Source of the DNA: CAZEZY01 sp964516635
GTDB taxonomy: Bacteria; Pseudomonadota; Gammaproteobacteria; Burkholderiales; Burkholderiaceae_C
DNA: 15,316 nt
Assembly (NCBI GenBank): GCA_964516635.1
Contig: CAZEZY010000054.1
Coordinates: 1 to 15,316 of the forward strand
Reading direction: 5' to 3'
Position numbers and translations under genes: made by a program. The notes below the pieces were generated by a model. It ran no database searches. It was not told the DNA's origin and worked only from the letters and a program-made list of their open reading frames with translations. Position 1 is the stretch's first letter, and every line of letters begins with the position of its first letter. Below are positions 14,435 to 15,316 of this stretch, in pieces.

Positions 14435-14724
14435 GGGTGTGTCTCCTCGGATCATTGTTGTTGTGTTTCGATCGGTGCTTTCTGGGCGATGGCATTTTCC
14501 CGGTTGCCTGCTCGACTTCGTGGATGTCAAGCAATTTTTGCGCCTGTCTGATGGATGGTCTGAGGCGGACCTTCTGTCTCAACCTGAGACTTTCACAGGA
14601 ATGCCCACCGGGATCAGGGATAACCCTGAATGGCGTGTGGTTCTTATCGTCAACAATACCCATGCACAGTCCATCATAGGATGTGACCCGGTCGAAGTGA
14701 CCGAACCCCCATCAGGAGACCTCC
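14435..14724. promoter_or_regulatory. Divergent control region between the AAA-less regulator and aorA
   Basis: 290 bases without a gene. Two perfect short dyads stand out: GTCTCA-ACC-TGAGAC (14576-14590) and TCAGGG-ATAA-CCCTGA (14614-14629). The first also contains TGTCTCAA (14575-14582), identical to a repeat before the PedF-like gene. I found no sigma-54 box here and no convincing -35/-10 pair, although TTGACA occurs on the minus strand at about 14527-14532. The dyads are candidate operators for the neighbouring regulator. Confidence 0.5.
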
Positions 14725-15198
14725 ATGCAGAAAGTCCTGCACATCAATCCGGACAAATGCACCGGCTGCTTGCAGTGCGAAATGGCCTGTTCTTTCGAGA
14801 ACTACGGCACCTACGCCACCTCCAAGTCACGCATCAAGGTGTTCGACTTCCACCATACCGGCAAGAAAGTGCCCTACACCTGTACCCAGTGTGACGAGGC
14901 CTGGTGTCTGCATGCCTGCCCGGTCGAGGCCATCACGGTGGACAAGCTCACCGGTGCCAAGGTGGTGAACGAGACCACCTGTGTGGGTTGCAAGGTCTGC
15001 ACGATCGCCTGTCCGTTCGGCACGGTGAACTACGTGCAGGAAACCGGCAAGGTCCAGAAATGTGACCTGTGTGGCGGCGAGCCGGCCTGTGCCGATGCCT
15101 GCCCGACGGGCGCCATCACCTTCATCGACGCCAACTGGACCGGCATCGACAAGATGAAGCAGTGGGCGGACAAGCTGGGCAACCAGGCTGCTGCCTGA
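14725..15198 (+). CDS. aorA: Ferredoxin-like electron-transfer subunit of aldehyde oxidoreductase
   Basis: 157 residues with sixteen cysteines in four groups (12/15/18/22, 53/56/61/65, 86/89/92/96 and 113/116/122/126), enough for four [4Fe-4S] clusters in the pattern of polyferredoxins of the DmsB/HycB type. It has no signal peptide, so it is cytoplasmic. The gene follows AGGAG with normal spacing and stands 17 bases before the AOR gene, matching the aorA-aorB order of Aromatoleum-type tungsten aldehyde oxidoreductases, where this subunit wires the enzyme to its FAD subunit. The short tail after the last cluster motif is ordinary. The partner oxidoreductase is cut by the window edge. Confidence 0.92.
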   Translation: MQKVLHINPDKCTGCLQCEMACSFENYGTYATSKSRIKVFDFHHTGKKVPYTCTQCDEAWCLHACPVEAITVDKLTGAKVVNETTCVGCKVCTIACPFGTVNYVQETGKVQKCDLCGGEPACADACPTGAITFIDANWTGIDKMKQWADKLGNQAAA

Positions 15199-15215
15199 TC
15201 GATAAGGAGCAAGAC

Positions 15216-15316
15216 ATGTCCTGGGCTGGAAAAATTCTTCGCGTCAACCTCACGGCTGGCACCGTCACGTCCGAACCGCTGAACATGGAGTGGGCCAAAG
15301 CCTACCTGGGTTCGCG
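15216..15316 (+). CDS. aorB: Tungsten-type aldehyde ferredoxin oxidoreductase, N-terminal fragment
   Basis: Only about 33 codons are present before the right edge. They read MSWAGKILRVNLTAGTVTSE and then PLNMEWAKAYLGS, the characteristic start of aldehyde:ferredoxin oxidoreductases (GKxLRVNLT, then a Trp-Ala-Lys-x-Tyr-x-Gly stretch leading into the tungstopterin-binding N-domain). AAGGAG lies six bases before the ATG. The preceding four-cluster ferredoxin supports the call. The enzyme oxidises aldehydes to acids in the cytoplasm. Metal-binding and cofactor residues are outside the window, so the subtype cannot be checked. Confidence 0.88.
   Translation, partial: MSWAGKILRVNLTAGTVTSEPLNMEWAKAYLGS

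Noticed and set aside
14503..14532. Minus-strand sigma-70 promoter with TTGACA for the AAA-less regulator
   Set aside because: The -35 hexamer is perfect but the sequence 17-18 bases on (GCAACC) is a poor -10 box, so it is not called as a promoter.
13391..14551. 386-codon open frame on the plus strand
   Set aside because: Antisense shadow of the AAA-less regulator, which has clear GAF and Fis motifs on the other strand.

Overview
The window looks like a chromosomal segment of a GC-rich Gram-negative bacterium, most likely a betaproteobacterium. That placement is inferred from the gene families and overall style, not from a marker gene. Almost every gene belongs to periplasmic, PQQ-dependent alcohol oxidation. 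The right end opens a tungsten-type aldehyde oxidoreductase (AOR) operon. I see no rRNA, tRNA, insertion sequence, prophage or CRISPR array.

Layout: (1) 2-1009, C-terminal part of a PQQ alcohol dehydrogenase of the PedE/PedH (QedA) type with the Asp-Tyr-Asp signature of lanthanide enzymes, closed by a hairpin and an intrinsic terminator. (2) 1108-1455, a small c-551/552-type cytochrome c. (3) 7287 down to 1474 on the minus strand, a tightly coupled run pqqA-pqqB-pqqC-pqqD-pqqE followed by four membrane/envelope genes: ExbB/TolQ-like, ExbD-like, a two-helix membrane protein and a lipoprotein. (4) 7439-9453 on the plus strand, divergent from pqqA, a proline-iminopeptidase-like hydrolase and a metallo-beta-lactamase-fold protein of the quinoprotein-associated type. 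(5) 9450-11645 minus, an AcoR-family sigma-54 activator. (6) 11929-13310 plus, a PedF-like cytochrome c-550 and a quinoprotein-associated periplasmic solute-binding protein. (7) 13340-14434 minus, a second AcoR-like regulator that lacks the AAA+ domain. (8) 14725 to the end, a four-cluster ferredoxin (aorA) and the start of AOR (aorB).

How the parts fit: the dehydrogenase oxidises alcohols in the periplasm and passes electrons to cytochromes c. The pqq operon makes its cofactor. Two strong sigma-54 (-24/-12) promoters, before pqqA (7400-7385, minus) and before the PedF-like cytochrome (11871-11886, plus), fit control by the sigma-54 activator encoded between them. Aldehydes produced could be oxidised further by the cytoplasmic AOR, whose operon is divergent from the AAA-less regulator.

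The least explained parts are the ExbB/ExbD-like module at the end of the pqq operon, the terminator-like hairpin between pqqA and pqqB, the hydrolase divergent from pqqA where no pqqF is visible, and the AAA-less regulator next to AOR.
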